DNA of 64,000 bases from Gordonia soli NBRC 108243 (GTDB lineage Bacteria; Actinomycetota; Actinomycetes; Mycobacteriales; Mycobacteriaceae), in assembly GCF_000334455.1 (NCBI RefSeq), contig NZ_BANX01000015.1:62001-126000 (forward strand), given 5' to 3'. This document shows, in pieces, positions 52,377-63,581 of this stretch (its first letter is position 1; each line of letters opens with the position of its first letter). The position numbers and the translations under genes were made by a program. Below the pieces are notes generated by a model. The model saw nothing but the letters and a program-made list of their open reading frames with translations. It made no database searches and was not told the origin of the DNA.

Positions 52377-53602
52377 CCGAGCATCCTCTCCGCGAACGCA
52401 CGCTGCCGGGTCGCGATCCGCTGCGCCCACCCTTGCGCGTCGATCCGGTTCTCGGACAGGTACGGGAGATGCGCATCGACGTCCGAGAGCGCCACCACCT
52501 GCGCGGTCGGCCCGCCATCGGCACCGATCGGCCCGTCCACCCGCTGCCAACGGAACTGCAGGATGCCCGCACGCCGACCGGTGGTCTCGATCCAGTTGGC
52601 AACTCCAGGATCCTGCCGGGACACCACGAGTCGGATGTTCCCGTCCGGATCCACCTGCGCCTGAGCACTGTTCAGGCTGGTCTGATGGTTGACGTAGTCG
52701 AGCGAGATGTACCACATGCTGCCCAACTGAAAGCCCTGGTAGGGGGCATCCGATTTCGGGACCGTGATGATCATCGCCTCGTCGTCGGCGAGCCGGTAAT
52801 GACCGACCGACGAGTACTGCGTGCTGAGTCCGCCCGGCGTGAGGCGCGGCGCGGTGAAGGTGTTCACCGGCTCGTCGAGGTAGAACCACTTCGGAAAGTT
52901 GAACCAGGTGGTGATCCGTGCAGTCAGCATCTTGGCCGCGGTTCGGTATCGCCGGACCACCCGCTCGAGGTCGGGTTCCGTTGGCGCCGTACCGATCGTG
53001 TCGACCCGCTCGATGCTGATAGTGCCCTTCTCCTCGGTCGACCAGTCGCTGTAGACCTCGCGGACCGCGAGCATCGACGCGCCGTCACCGAGGGCGAAGT
53101 ATCCGGGCTCGGCATCGTCTCGGGCCGGGCCGAAAGTGATCGCGAACGATCCGTCGGCGGCGATCGGGATACGACGGTCGTCGAACGCGTCGTCGCCGCC
53201 GGGCACGGTGGACGGCGTGTAGTCGCCCCGCAGCACCTGGAAGCTGAGATCTGCTGTGCTGCCCCGACGTCCACGGACGATGTACGTCCCGTCGGGCTCC
53301 ACGTCTGCGTGGTAGTAGAGGGTGTCCGGGTTGTCGAGTCCCATCTTGGTGTACGGACCCGTCGACGTGAAGAAGAAGGGATGACTGGTCTGCCGGGCAC
53401 GGACGAGCTGTGTGATGGCGGCGATGCTGCCGGCCAGGTAGTCGTACCCCTCGGCGAGATCCTGCTCGGTCTCGACGAATTCGGCGCCGGCGACCATTCG
53501 CTCCGCCTCGGCGATGGCGTCGGTGAAGGGACGGGTCACATCCGTCGGCGGTGTCGGACGCTCGGTACTCGTCGCGGTGTCGGTCTGGGTCGTCGAGCTC
53601 AT
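52373..53602 (-). CDS. DUF1214-type protein of the steroid cluster
   Basis: A 409-residue protein with a DUF1214-like C-terminal half (FTAPRLTPGGLSTQYSSVGHYRLADDEAMIITVP, about residues 255-290, then SMWYISLDYVNHQTSL). It corresponds to the Rv3531c type from the mycobacterial kshA region. Its function is unknown; no catalytic motif is recognised. It starts 4 nt inside the hsaB stop and overlaps the SDR start, so hsaB, this gene and the SDR gene are translationally coupled. Confidence 0.8.
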   Translation of the reverse strand: MSSTTQTDTATSTERPTPPTDVTRPFTDAIAEAERMVAGAEFVETEQDLAEGYDYLAGSIAAITQLVRARQTSHPFFFTSTGPYTKMGLDNPDTLYYHADVEPDGTYIVRGRRGSTADLSFQVLRGDYTPSTVPGGDDAFDDRRIPIAADGSFAITFGPARDDAEPGYFALGDGASMLAVREVYSDWSTEEKGTISIERVDTIGTAPTEPDLERVVRRYRTAAKMLTARITTWFNFPKWFYLDEPVNTFTAPRLTPGGLSTQYSSVGHYRLADDEAMIITVPKSDAPYQGFQLGSMWYISLDYVNHQTSLNSAQAQVDPDGNIRLVVSRQDPGVANWIETTGRRAGILQFRWQRVDGPIGADGGPTAQVVALSDVDAHLPYLSENRIDAQGWAQRIATRQRAFAERMLG

Positions 53603-54180
53603 AGCCAGGTGTCCCCTCCGGTCCAGGTCAGGAAGTTCTCCAGTTCCGCCTGCGCTGGTGTCACATGCGGATGTTCGGTGGACAGGTAGCCGCCTCGATA
53701 GAAGAGCAACGGCTTGTCCTGCAACACTTCTCCGAGCGTCAGGGCACGTCCGACCACGATGTGGTGATCGCCGCCGTCGGTGACCTGCTCGACGTCACAC
53801 TCGACCCAGGTGAGGCTGTGCCGGAGCACCGGCAGCCCAGCCGGCGACGGATCCCAGGAGATCGTCCGGAACTTGTCGTCCCCGGGTGCGCCGAACACGG
53901 CGCTGACGTCCTGCTGGTGGTTCGACAGGACGTTGACGCAGAACTTGCCGGTCTTCTCGATGACCTTCCAGCTGCGCGACGTCTTCATGGGGCAGAACAA
54001 CACCAGCGGTGGGTCGAGGGAGAGGGCCGCGAACGACTGACACGCGAACCCGACCGGACCACCCGCCTCGTCGAGCGTGGTGATGACCGTGACCCCCGTG
54101 CAGAACTGCCCCATCGCGGTGCGGAACTGCCGGGAGTCGAACTCCGCGTTGCCGTACGGACCGCGCGTCGCCGCGGTCAC
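53599..54180 (-). CDS. hsaB: Flavin reductase HsaB
   Basis: A 193-residue NADH:FMN reductase that supplies reduced flavin to HsaA in steroid A-ring hydroxylation. The FMN-binding fold shows FRTAMGQFCTGVTVIT near the N-terminus, FACQSFAALSLDPPLVLFCP, SRSWKVIEKTGKFCVNVLS and DGGDHHIVVGRA. The GTG start with AAGGG upstream gives a length close to M. tuberculosis HsaB; an ATG 30 nt earlier would overlap hsaC. It is directly downstream of hsaC. Confidence 0.92.
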   Translation of the reverse strand: MTAATRGPYGNAEFDSRQFRTAMGQFCTGVTVITTLDEAGGPVGFACQSFAALSLDPPLVLFCPMKTSRSWKVIEKTGKFCVNVLSNHQQDVSAVFGAPGDDKFRTISWDPSPAGLPVLRHSLTWVECDVEQVTDGGDHHIVVGRALTLGEVLQDKPLLFYRGGYLSTEHPHVTPAQAELENFLTWTGGDTWL

Positions 54181-54181
54181 G

Positions 54182-56378
<2,197 letters not shown>

Positions 56379-56454
56379 CTCGCCCGCTCCTACTCAATCG
56401 TTCGACGGGATCGGGTGGATCCGTCGAGCCTGGTTGCCGTCCTCACAATGAGAT

Positions 56455-56468
56455 TAGAACACGTTCTC
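56455..56468. promoter_or_regulatory. KstR-type operator proximal to hsaA
   Basis: TAGAACACGTTCTC fits TNNAACNNGTTNNA except for the last base. The core AGAAC-AC-GTTCT is symmetric. It lies 77 nt before the hsaA ATG and probably controls the minus-strand operon. Confidence 0.72.
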
Positions 56469-56546
56469 ATTTATGTCGAGCGCTGGGCATTTACGCCGAT
56501 TTCCTGCTTCGATCGGCCCGCCCGACCCGGTTACGGTACCGATTTT

Positions 56547-56560
56547 TGTAACATGTTCTA
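56547..56560. promoter_or_regulatory. KstR-type operator proximal to kshA
   Basis: TGTAACATGTTCTA fits the KstR consensus at every fixed position. It is on the kshA side of the 304-nt divergent region, 123 nt before the kshA ATG. Apart from the two boxes I see no gene in this gap. Confidence 0.8.
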
Positions 56561-56682
56561 GTATTGGCGGTAGGCGAATCGCAGCCTTTGACGATTCACG
56601 AGATGCGGCCGCAACGGTCGCACCGCCGACCAGCATCGAGTCCGATGGACCCCACGGACACGCGAGGACAGGAGTGCTCAAG

Positions 56683-57882
56683 ATGACGGTGACGTCTCAG
56701 TCCACCACCGCGGGCTCCGGCGACAGCGGGATTCGCGAGATTGACACCGGAACCCCGCCGACCCGGTTCGCACGCGGGTGGCACTGTCTCGGACTGGTCG
56801 ACGAGTACGCCGACGGCAAGCCGCATTCGATCGAGATCTTCGGCACCAAGCTCGTCGTATGGGCCGGCGCGGAAGGTGAGATCAACGTCCTCGATGCCTA
56901 TTGCCGACACATGGGCGGCGACCTGAGCCAGGGACAGGTCAAGGACGGCAACGTCGCGTGCCCGTTCCACGGTTGGCAGTGGAAGGGCAACGGCCGCTGC
57001 GCGACCGTGCCGTACGCCAAGCGGAACCCGAAGCTGGCCAAGACGCGTTCCTGGCCGACGATGATCCGCAACGGTCAGGTGTTCGTCTACAACGACCCGG
57101 AGGGCAACCCGCCGCCCGACGAGGTGATCATCCCGGAGCTCGCCGAGGTCGGGGATGAGGGTTGGACCGCATGGACGTGGAACCGGATCGTCATCGAAGG
57201 CTCCAACTGCCGCGAGATCATCGACAACGTCGTCGACATGGCGCACTTCTTCTACGTGCACTTCGCGCTGCCGGACTACTTCAAGAACGTCTTCGAGGGT
57301 GAGACCGCAGCCCAGTACATGAACAGCCACGGTCGCGCCGACATCGAGCTGGGGACCGCCTACGGCGACACCCGCCTCGAGTCGATCGCCGCCTATTACG
57401 GGCCCTCGTACATGCTCAACCCGATGGTGCAGTACTACGGCGGCTACGCCATCGAGACCATCCTGACCAACTGCCACTACCCGATCGACGAGAACTCCTT
57501 CGTCCTCATGTACGGCGTCATCGCGAAGGTCCCGGAGGGCCTCACCGCCGAGCAGGCCGACAAGATGGCGAAGAAGATCACCGCGGGGATCGAGGTCGGC
57601 TTCCTGCAGGACGTCGAGATCTGGAAGCACAAGAGCCGCATCGACAATCCGCTCCTCGTCGAAGAGGACGGACCGGTCTACCAGTTGCGACGGTGGTACG
57701 AGCAGTTCTACACGGACAAGGCGGACGTCACCGAGGAGATGACGCAGCGGTTCGAGTACGAGATCGACACCGAGAAGGCCCTGGAGACCTGGAACATCGA
57801 GATCCAGGAGAACATCCGGGCGCGCGAAGAGGCGAAGGCGGCCGAAGCCGAGGCCGAGTCGACGGAGAAGGCCGAGGTCTGA
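56683..57882 (+). CDS. kshA: 3-ketosteroid 9-alpha-hydroxylase oxygenase KshA
   Basis: A 399-residue Rieske non-heme iron oxygenase that hydroxylates 3-ketosteroids at C9, opening ring B. The Rieske cluster ligands are Cys74, His76, Cys93 and His96. The mononuclear iron site is in NVVDMAHFFYVHFALP. A Glu/Ala/Lys-rich tail follows. The ATG has AGGAG 8 nt upstream; the longer upstream frame overlaps the KstR box. It is divergent from hsaA. A reductase partner, KshB, is not in the window. Confidence 0.96.
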   Translation: MTVTSQSTTAGSGDSGIREIDTGTPPTRFARGWHCLGLVDEYADGKPHSIEIFGTKLVVWAGAEGEINVLDAYCRHMGGDLSQGQVKDGNVACPFHGWQWKGNGRCATVPYAKRNPKLAKTRSWPTMIRNGQVFVYNDPEGNPPPDEVIIPELAEVGDEGWTAWTWNRIVIEGSNCREIIDNVVDMAHFFYVHFALPDYFKNVFEGETAAQYMNSHGRADIELGTAYGDTRLESIAAYYGPSYMLNPMVQYYGGYAIETILTNCHYPIDENSFVLMYGVIAKVPEGLTAEQADKMAKKITAGIEVGFLQDVEIWKHKSRIDNPLLVEEDGPVYQLRRWYEQFYTDKADVTEEMTQRFEYEIDTEKALETWNIEIQENIRAREEAKAAEAEAESTEKAEV

Positions 57883-57883
57883 G

Positions 57884-58273
57884 ATGACGCGGGCCGCCGA
57901 ACGTCCGGCGGGGTCTCGCCCCGGGTGGGCGAAGGCACCCGACTTCACCGACGATCCCGAGCGTCGGGCGGCCGTCGACCGGGCCACCGCACGCGATCGT
58001 GAGCACTATCTGCGGGGTGGACTGACCGAGATCGAGTGCCGGAGCTGTCATGCCTGCGTGATGGTGAAGAAGTACAGCTCTTTCCACACCAGCGTGCAGT
58101 GGAACGCCGAGGCGCGGGGGCGATGCGACGAGCTCGAGCGCATCCGGACCGAGGGTGGCAACACGGCGATGATGCCGACCTGCCCACGACTGTCGGCCAG
58201 CATCGACCACGGCGTGGCCGAGGGCATCGTGCCCGGAGAGTCTCCGGAGAGCGATCCGGACGGCTACTGGTGA
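57884..58273 (+). CDS. Cys-rich conserved protein next to kshA (Rv3527 type)
   Basis: A 129-residue protein starting just after the kshA stop, so probably cotranscribed. It has five cysteines: Cys52, Cys55 and Cys58 in CRSCHAC, plus Cys81 and Cys100. This could bind a metal or an iron-sulfur cluster. A hypothetical protein occupies the same position in M. tuberculosis. The function is unknown; an accessory or electron-transfer role for KshA is inference only. Confidence 0.75.
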   Translation: MTRAAERPAGSRPGWAKAPDFTDDPERRAAVDRATARDREHYLRGGLTEIECRSCHACVMVKKYSSFHTSVQWNAEARGRCDELERIRTEGGNTAMMPTCPRLSASIDHGVAEGIVPGESPESDPDGYW

Positions 58274-58384
58274 CGCACCAGGCACACTGATTGCCTGGAT
58301 TCACCGACTTCACATCTGTATCAACTTCATCACACCTCGACGACTACTCGAGGCATTCGTCCGTTCTGCCCACATTCTTGGTGG

Positions 58385-58891
58385 GTGTTGCGACCTCGAC
58401 TCCGTACGGCCGGTCTGACCTGCGCCGTCTGCATCGCGTTGACCGTTCCCCTGACGACCCAGACGCCGACCGCCCGCGCCGATACCGGTTCGTCCGGCTC
58501 GTCGGGGTCGGTCGAGATCTTCCTACCGGTGCCGACCCCCGCGGGGCTGGGCGCATTGTCGGCTGCCATGACTCAGATCGGTCGGCCGTACAAGTGGGGT
58601 GGCACGGGCCCATGGTCGTGGGATTGCTCCGGCCTGGTCCAGTGGGCCTTCAGCACCGTCGGCATCTCGCTGCCCCGGGTCAGCCAACAGCAGGCGAAGG
58701 TCGGCCATGCGATCCCACTGTCGGCGTTGGCGCCCGGCGACATCATCGTCTTCTACCGTGACGCCAGCCATGTCGGCATCTATGCGGGCCTGGGAATGGT
58801 CTTCAACGCCTACGGGCCGAACGGGGTGCCGATCGGCTTCACGCCGCTGAGCCACTGGTCGGACATCAAGACGATCCGCCGGTTCGGCTGA
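58385..58891 (+). CDS. Secreted NlpC/P60 peptidoglycan hydrolase
   Basis: A 168-residue protein with a Sec signal (cleavage after ARA, residue 32) and an NlpC/P60 domain. The nucleophile is Cys81 in WDCSGLVQ, with His129 in DASHVGIY completing the dyad. GRPYKWGGTGP is the typical entry. It should cut D-gamma-glutamyl bonds in peptidoglycan stem peptides. The start is GTG. Its 3' end overlaps the convergent membrane protein gene by 26 nt. Confidence 0.9.
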   Translation: MLRPRLRTAGLTCAVCIALTVPLTTQTPTARADTGSSGSSGSVEIFLPVPTPAGLGALSAAMTQIGRPYKWGGTGPWSWDCSGLVQWAFSTVGISLPRVSQQQAKVGHAIPLSALAPGDIIVFYRDASHVGIYAGLGMVFNAYGPNGVPIGFTPLSHWSDIKTIRRFG

Positions 58892-59411
58892 CGCGATCGG
58901 CACGCACCCGCAGGGCGATCGCCCCCAACACGCCGACGATCATCACCGCGGAGACGACTGCCGTCCCCACCACCCCGTATCCCGGCGCGAGGATCGACGA
59001 CGGCCCGTCGAGAGCATCGATGACCTGATCGTCGAACAACCGCTGCTCCGGCGATGCAACGGTGACGATCGACCAGATCAGCACTCCGACAGCGGGTATG
59101 CCGACGATCGCGCTCGCGTACCAGAATGCCTGTGGGCGCCACCATCCGTCGGCGGCCGCGATCAGGATGAGAACGGCTGCCCCGATCACGACGAGTCCCG
59201 GCCGCTGGGTGTGTTGCTCGAGGAAGGCGACGTCCTCGGCCGATGCCCCGGGCACCGAGACGCGACCGACTCCGCTGACACTCGGCCGCACGCCCTGATC
59301 CGACGTCCCCCACGGGGCGAGGCTGAAACCGACGAGGAGCAACCCGCCGACGAACAGACCTGGCCACAGGAATCGCCGGAACTGGTCTCGGAGGGTGTCG
59401 GCGTCCGTCAC
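58866..59411 (-). CDS. Membrane protein of unknown function
   Basis: A 181-residue protein with four hydrophobic segments (about residues 15-33, 72-87, 96-117 and 145-168) and polar loops between. No motif is recognised. It starts with GTG. It converges with the NlpC/P60 gene and lies downstream of the isomerase-family gene on the same strand, 66 nt apart. Confidence 0.7.
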   Translation of the reverse strand: MTDADTLRDQFRRFLWPGLFVGGLLLVGFSLAPWGTSDQGVRPSVSGVGRVSVPGASAEDVAFLEQHTQRPGLVVIGAAVLILIAAADGWWRPQAFWYASAIVGIPAVGVLIWSIVTVASPEQRLFDDQVIDALDGPSSILAPGYGVVGTAVVSAVMIVGVLGAIALRVRADRVSRTGGSS

Positions 59412-59477
59412 GCCTCCAGCGTGCCACGCTGGGTGGTGCCGACCGTGGTCGGCTCGACCGCGTTTTCCGGGCCCCGG

Positions 59478-60098
59478 TCAACTGCTCCGCGGCCAGAACG
59501 GCTCGCGGCCCGCGACACCCACGAGCCGATGCAGGAGTCGGGCGTCGTCGGGGACCTCGACGACCGGTCCGAACATCCCTTCGCGCTCGCTCTGCGGCTG
59601 CGGCGGGTGGTGCAGGTCGAAGACGGGCTGCAGGACCGCGTCGGGAACGTCGTAGTCGAGACCCAGGGCGCGCGCCAGATCCCATCCGTGCAGGACCAAT
59701 TCACTGAGTGCGACGGTCCCGAGCACCTCTGCCGGAGCCTCGACTCCCCCGGCGCGGGTCATGCCCTCCCAGGCCGACGGGGCACGCCAACTCTGGACGA
59801 GATCGCCGAGTCCGGCGGTCAGGTCCGCCATCCACGATTCCGGGAGAGCACCTGCCGCCGAAGGGTCGGGCGGGGTGTCGGTGAGCGGTCCGAACTCCTT
59901 GCGGCCGGCCGCCCCGAATGCGGCGCTCAGGCCTATCACATGGGTCAGGAGCGAGCCGACGTCGGTGCCGTCGCACGGCGTCGGCCGGTCGAGTGCGTCG
60001 GGGCGCACGGTGCCGGCCAGCGACGCCATAGCGTCGGCGGCCGTGGAGATCTCTGCTGTGTACACGTCCACTCCTGATGTCTCGGGCTGCTGCGACAT
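59478..60098 (-). CDS. Mycothiol-dependent maleylpyruvate isomerase family protein (TIGR03086 type)
   Basis: A 206-residue DinB-fold protein. The metal-binding histidines are suggested by LLTHVIGLSAAFGAA and LVLHGWDLARALG, and the RPDALDRPTPCDGTDVGSLLTH entry is diagnostic of this family. Members are metal-dependent and often use mycothiol. The substrate is unknown. An ATG is chosen eight codons into the longer frame because it begins the conserved region. Confidence 0.82.
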   Translation of the reverse strand: MSQQPETSGVDVYTAEISTAADAMASLAGTVRPDALDRPTPCDGTDVGSLLTHVIGLSAAFGAAGRKEFGPLTDTPPDPSAAGALPESWMADLTAGLGDLVQSWRAPSAWEGMTRAGGVEAPAEVLGTVALSELVLHGWDLARALGLDYDVPDAVLQPVFDLHHPPQPQSEREGMFGPVVEVPDDARLLHRLVGVAGREPFWPRSS

Positions 60099-60316
60099 CC
60101 GGCCGGACGTCACCACACCCATGCAGACCGTCCCCGACGGTCGAACTCATCGGTGTCGGGGCACCTGATCGCCACCGAGGGCGCACCGATGTCGGATCGA
60201 CCGCCGGATGGCCGATTCGCGGCGAGTGCGCGAACTCCGCCACCGGACCGATGATTTTCACTCACCCTGAATGTCTGTAGCTGTGACGACCACACCGCCT
60301 CGAGAGGACACCGAAC

Positions 60317-61111
60317 ATGACCGAGTACGCCGCGCCCGTGGGGGCGCCGATCTGGTTCGACCTGATGAGCAGCGAGCCCGCCCGCGCAGTCGACTTCTAC
60401 GGTTCGATCTTCGGCTGGGAGGTCGAGGCACCTCCGCAGCAGGAGTTCGGCGGCTACCAGAACTTCACCCACAACGGTCGCCGGATCGCGGGCCTCGGGC
60501 CGGCGATGGACGGCGGTGTCCCGAATGTGTGGTCGGTGTACCTGCGCACAGACGACTCTGCCGCGACGCAGGCCGCCGTCGAGAAGGCGGGTGGCTCGGT
60601 GATGGTCCCGCCGATGCCCGTCGGCGACATGGGCACCATGTCGGTGGCCACCGACTCAGCCGGTGCGGTCATCGGGTTCTGGGAGAAGGGCTCCCACGTC
60701 GGCTTCACCGAGTGGGGAGTCCACGGTGCGCCGTACTGGTTCGAGAGTCAGAGCAAGGAGTACGCGAAGTCGCTGGAGTTCTACCCCGCGGTGGTCGGTG
60801 CCCGCGCGGACCCGGTCGGTACCGGCGGCGATCCGGACGCGATCGGCCCTGACGAGTATGCCCAGCTGTTCTTCGGCGAGACCGCCTATGCGGGGATCAT
60901 GAACTCGGTGAAGGTGTTCCCGCCCGAGGTGCCCTCGTTCTGGCAGGTCTACATCACCGTCGACGACGTGGCCGCGACCATCAAGCAGGTCGAGTCACTC
61001 GGCGGCACCATCCTGATGCCCGGCGAGGACACGCCGTTCGGCACCCTGGGCGCGTTCCAGGATCCCCTGGGGGCGCAGATCTGCGTCGCACATCCGCCTG
61101 CCGGGATGTGA
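60317..61111 (+). CDS. Two-domain VOC (glyoxalase-like) protein
   Basis: A 264-residue protein with two vicinal-oxygen-chelate domains (about residues 10-120 and 130-262). Each starts with a typical PIWFDL or APYWFES strand, and FYGSIFGWEVE is the usual helix. Similar proteins are annotated as hydroxylases or glyoxalase/bleomycin-resistance relatives. The substrate is unknown. The ATG lies after a 194-nt gap with no recognisable element. Confidence 0.85.
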   Translation: MTEYAAPVGAPIWFDLMSSEPARAVDFYGSIFGWEVEAPPQQEFGGYQNFTHNGRRIAGLGPAMDGGVPNVWSVYLRTDDSAATQAAVEKAGGSVMVPPMPVGDMGTMSVATDSAGAVIGFWEKGSHVGFTEWGVHGAPYWFESQSKEYAKSLEFYPAVVGARADPVGTGGDPDAIGPDEYAQLFFGETAYAGIMNSVKVFPPEVPSFWQVYITVDDVAATIKQVESLGGTILMPGEDTPFGTLGAFQDPLGAQICVAHPPAGM

Positions 61112-61304
61112 GACACCTCCCCAGGCCGGTGTCGACGACCGTCGGCGCCGGCCCGGGGCCCGTACTCCTTTGCGACGCGATGCGCACCTTGCTGTTCAGT
61201 GTGGTCGCAACCATTGCGGGGGCGCCGGGACAAGCGTTGGGTGGGATCCGATCGGGGCGGAGCTCTGATCGCATCCCGCCAGGCAACGGAAAGATCCCTC
61301 TTCC

Positions 61305-61799
61305 ATGAGTTCTTCGCAGTCCGCACTCGCCCTCGACCCGACCGCGCTGCGCACCGCTTTCGGTCTCTACCCCACCGGGGTCGTCGCCGTGGCAGCAGAG
61401 GTCGACGGAGTCGCAGTCGGGTTGTCGGCCAACTCCTTCACAAGCGTCAGCCTCGACCCTCCGCTCGTCTCCTTCTCGATCGCCCGTACGTCCCGGACGT
61501 GGCCGGTTCTACGCCGCGCCACCCGACTCGGAATCACCGTGCTCGTCGACCATCATCAGGCGACGTGCCGACAGCTCGCCGGGCCGGCCGGCAATCGTTT
61601 CGACGGTGTCCCGTACTCCACGTCGGCCGATGGCGCGATCACCCTGGACGAGGGCATCGCCCACTTTCACACGTCGGTCCACGAGGAGGTGGCGGCGGGC
61701 GATCACGAGATCATCCTGCTCGCGCTCCACGACGTCACCGTGCAGGAGTCGGGTGCCCCGCTGGTCTTCCACCGCAGCACCTTCGGGCGGCTTGCCTGA
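61305..61799 (+). CDS. Flavin reductase family protein
   Basis: A 164-residue FMN-binding flavin reductase-like protein. FGLYPTGVVAVAAEVDGV, GLSANSFTSVSLDPPLVSFSIA, TWPVLRRATRLGITVL and AAGDHEIILLAL are the family segments. It resembles HsaB but is shorter and not in the steroid operon. It may serve a two-component monooxygenase elsewhere. The gaps on either side contain no recognisable element. Confidence 0.87.
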   Translation: MSSSQSALALDPTALRTAFGLYPTGVVAVAAEVDGVAVGLSANSFTSVSLDPPLVSFSIARTSRTWPVLRRATRLGITVLVDHHQATCRQLAGPAGNRFDGVPYSTSADGAITLDEGIAHFHTSVHEEVAAGDHEIILLALHDVTVQESGAPLVFHRSTFGRLA

Positions 61800-61935
61800 T
61801 CCGAGATCGCGCGGGTGAGGACGTTCGCCGGCTCTGACAGCTGCAGACACGGCTCTCGTCACCGTGCCACAGCGATGCCGCGACAATCATCGTCGCAGCG
61901 TCGCTCTCACACCGTGCCGGTGATCATGCGCCTGT

Positions 61936-62340
61936 TCATTCCGGCGACTGCGCGTACTCCTCATCGGTGACCGGGTCCAGCCACTCGACTGCTGCGTTGT
62001 CGTCGTCGGCTTCGTTGATCGCCAGGTGCACCATCAGCCGGTTCGGCGAGGCGCCGTGCCAGTGCTCCTCATCGGCCTCGAACAACACGCGGTCGCCGGG
62101 ACGGATGACCTCGACCGGTCCGCCTCGCCGCTGACACAGTCCGACTCCCTCGGTCACGAACACGGTCTGGCTCAACGCGTGCCGATGCCAGAACGTCCTC
62201 GCCCCCGGCATGAAGTGCACCAGGTTGGCGGACACCCGTGAGGGCGCGGGAGCTGCCGCCACGGCGTCGATGTAGACATCGCCGGTGAACCACTCGGGCG
62301 GGCCCTTCGTGGTCGGGTTCGAACTACGGACGATCTGCAT
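61936..62340 (-). CDS. Cupin domain protein
   Basis: A 134-residue single cupin. Motif 1, WHRHALSQTVFVTEGVGL, and motif 2, RPGDRVLFEADEEHWHGA, include the His and Glu metal ligands. Such proteins are often dioxygenases, isomerases or quercetinase-like. It lies next to the alcohol dehydrogenase gene in the same direction, 72 nt downstream, so the two may share a transcript. Confidence 0.87.
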   Translation of the reverse strand: MQIVRSSNPTTKGPPEWFTGDVYIDAVAAAPAPSRVSANLVHFMPGARTFWHRHALSQTVFVTEGVGLCQRRGGPVEVIRPGDRVLFEADEEHWHGASPNRLMVHLAINEADDDNAAVEWLDPVTDEEYAQSPE

Positions 62341-62412
62341 TCACAACACCTCTCTCGGTCATCCGCCGCGGTCGCAGACGGGTGGTACACGACGCGCCGA
62401 TCTGTCGGGACT

Positions 62413-63432
62413 CTAAACGGTCAGCAAGACCTTCGTCGCACGTCGCTCATCCATGGCCCGGTACCCTTCGGCGGCGTCCGCCAGGGGCAGGGTCAGATCG
62501 AACACCTTGCCCGGGTCGATCTCTCGGTTCCAGATGAGATCGATGAGCTCCGGCAGGAATCGACGGACCGGTGCCGGTCCACCGTGCAGGTGCACACCGG
62601 AGAAGAACAACTCGAGTCCCGGGAGTTCGACGTCGTGCGAGACACCGACATAGCCGACGTGCCCGCCCGGGCGGGCCGACCGGATCGCCTGCAACATCGA
62701 CTCTTGTGTTCCGACGGCCTCGATCACCGAGTGTGCGCCGAGCCCATCGGTGAGATCCTTGATCCTCGCGACGCCTTCGTCCCCCCGCTCGACGACGATG
62801 TCGGTGGCGCCGAACTCGCGCGCCAGCGCCTGACGGGCGGGGTGACGACTCATCGCGATGATCCGCTCGGCTCCGAGGTGCTTCGCCGCCAGGACACCGA
62901 GCAGACCCACCGCACCGTCCCCGACGACCGCCACGGTCTTGCCGTGGCCGACCTCGGCAGCCACCGCGCCGAACCAACCGGTACCCAGCACATCCGACGC
63001 CGCCAGTAGCGACGGGATCAGTTCTTCGTCCGGATGTCCGGGGGTGGCGACGAGGGTGCCGTCGGCCAGTGGGATCCGCGCGTATTCGGCCTGCGTACCC
63101 ACCGCGCCCATCGGGTGGGCGTGGACGCAGCGCGATTGGTAACCAGCTCGGCAGATCTCGCAGGTGTTGTCGGACGCGAAGAACGAGCCGACCACGAAGT
63201 CGCCGACACTCACCGTCGTGACCTCGTCGCCCACTTCGGTGACCGTCCCGACGTACTCGTGCCCCATGGGCGCGTGGTCGACGTCTTCCACTCCTCGGTA
63301 CGGCCACAGATCGGAACCGCACACACAGGTGGCAGCGACCTTGATGATGGCGTCGGTGGGCTCCTCGATCGTCGGTGTCGCGCGCTCGTCCACCCGGATC
63401 TCGCCGGGAGCATCCATGATCACTCCGCGCAT
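62413..63432 (-). CDS. Zinc-dependent alcohol dehydrogenase (MDR family)
   Basis: A 339-residue medium-chain dehydrogenase. The catalytic zinc site is CVCGSDLWPYRG with GHEYVGTVTEVGD. The structural-zinc loop is DNTCEICRAGYQSRC, with an Asp in place of the first Cys, as in some relatives. The NAD(P) loop is VAVVGDGAVGLLGVL. The start ATG is 12 codons into the longer frame. A divergent MmyB-type regulator gene lies 149 nt away. Confidence 0.9.
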   Translation of the reverse strand: MRGVIMDAPGEIRVDERATPTIEEPTDAIIKVAATCVCGSDLWPYRGVEDVDHAPMGHEYVGTVTEVGDEVTTVSVGDFVVGSFFASDNTCEICRAGYQSRCVHAHPMGAVGTQAEYARIPLADGTLVATPGHPDEELIPSLLAASDVLGTGWFGAVAAEVGHGKTVAVVGDGAVGLLGVLAAKHLGAERIIAMSRHPARQALAREFGATDIVVERGDEGVARIKDLTDGLGAHSVIEAVGTQESMLQAIRSARPGGHVGYVGVSHDVELPGLELFFSGVHLHGGPAPVRRFLPELIDLIWNREIDPGKVFDLTLPLADAAEGYRAMDERRATKVLLTV

Positions 63433-63581
63433 CCGTCTTCCTCCTCGTCGGTTTCTCCGCCTCCACATCGCGGGCGGGTATTCGTCAAGGCAACCGCATG
63501 TATGCGTCGCGAAACAGTCACTGGCATGAGGTGCACTGAGAGGGCACCCCTGAGGCGGCCCGCCGGATCTACGCTCGATGG

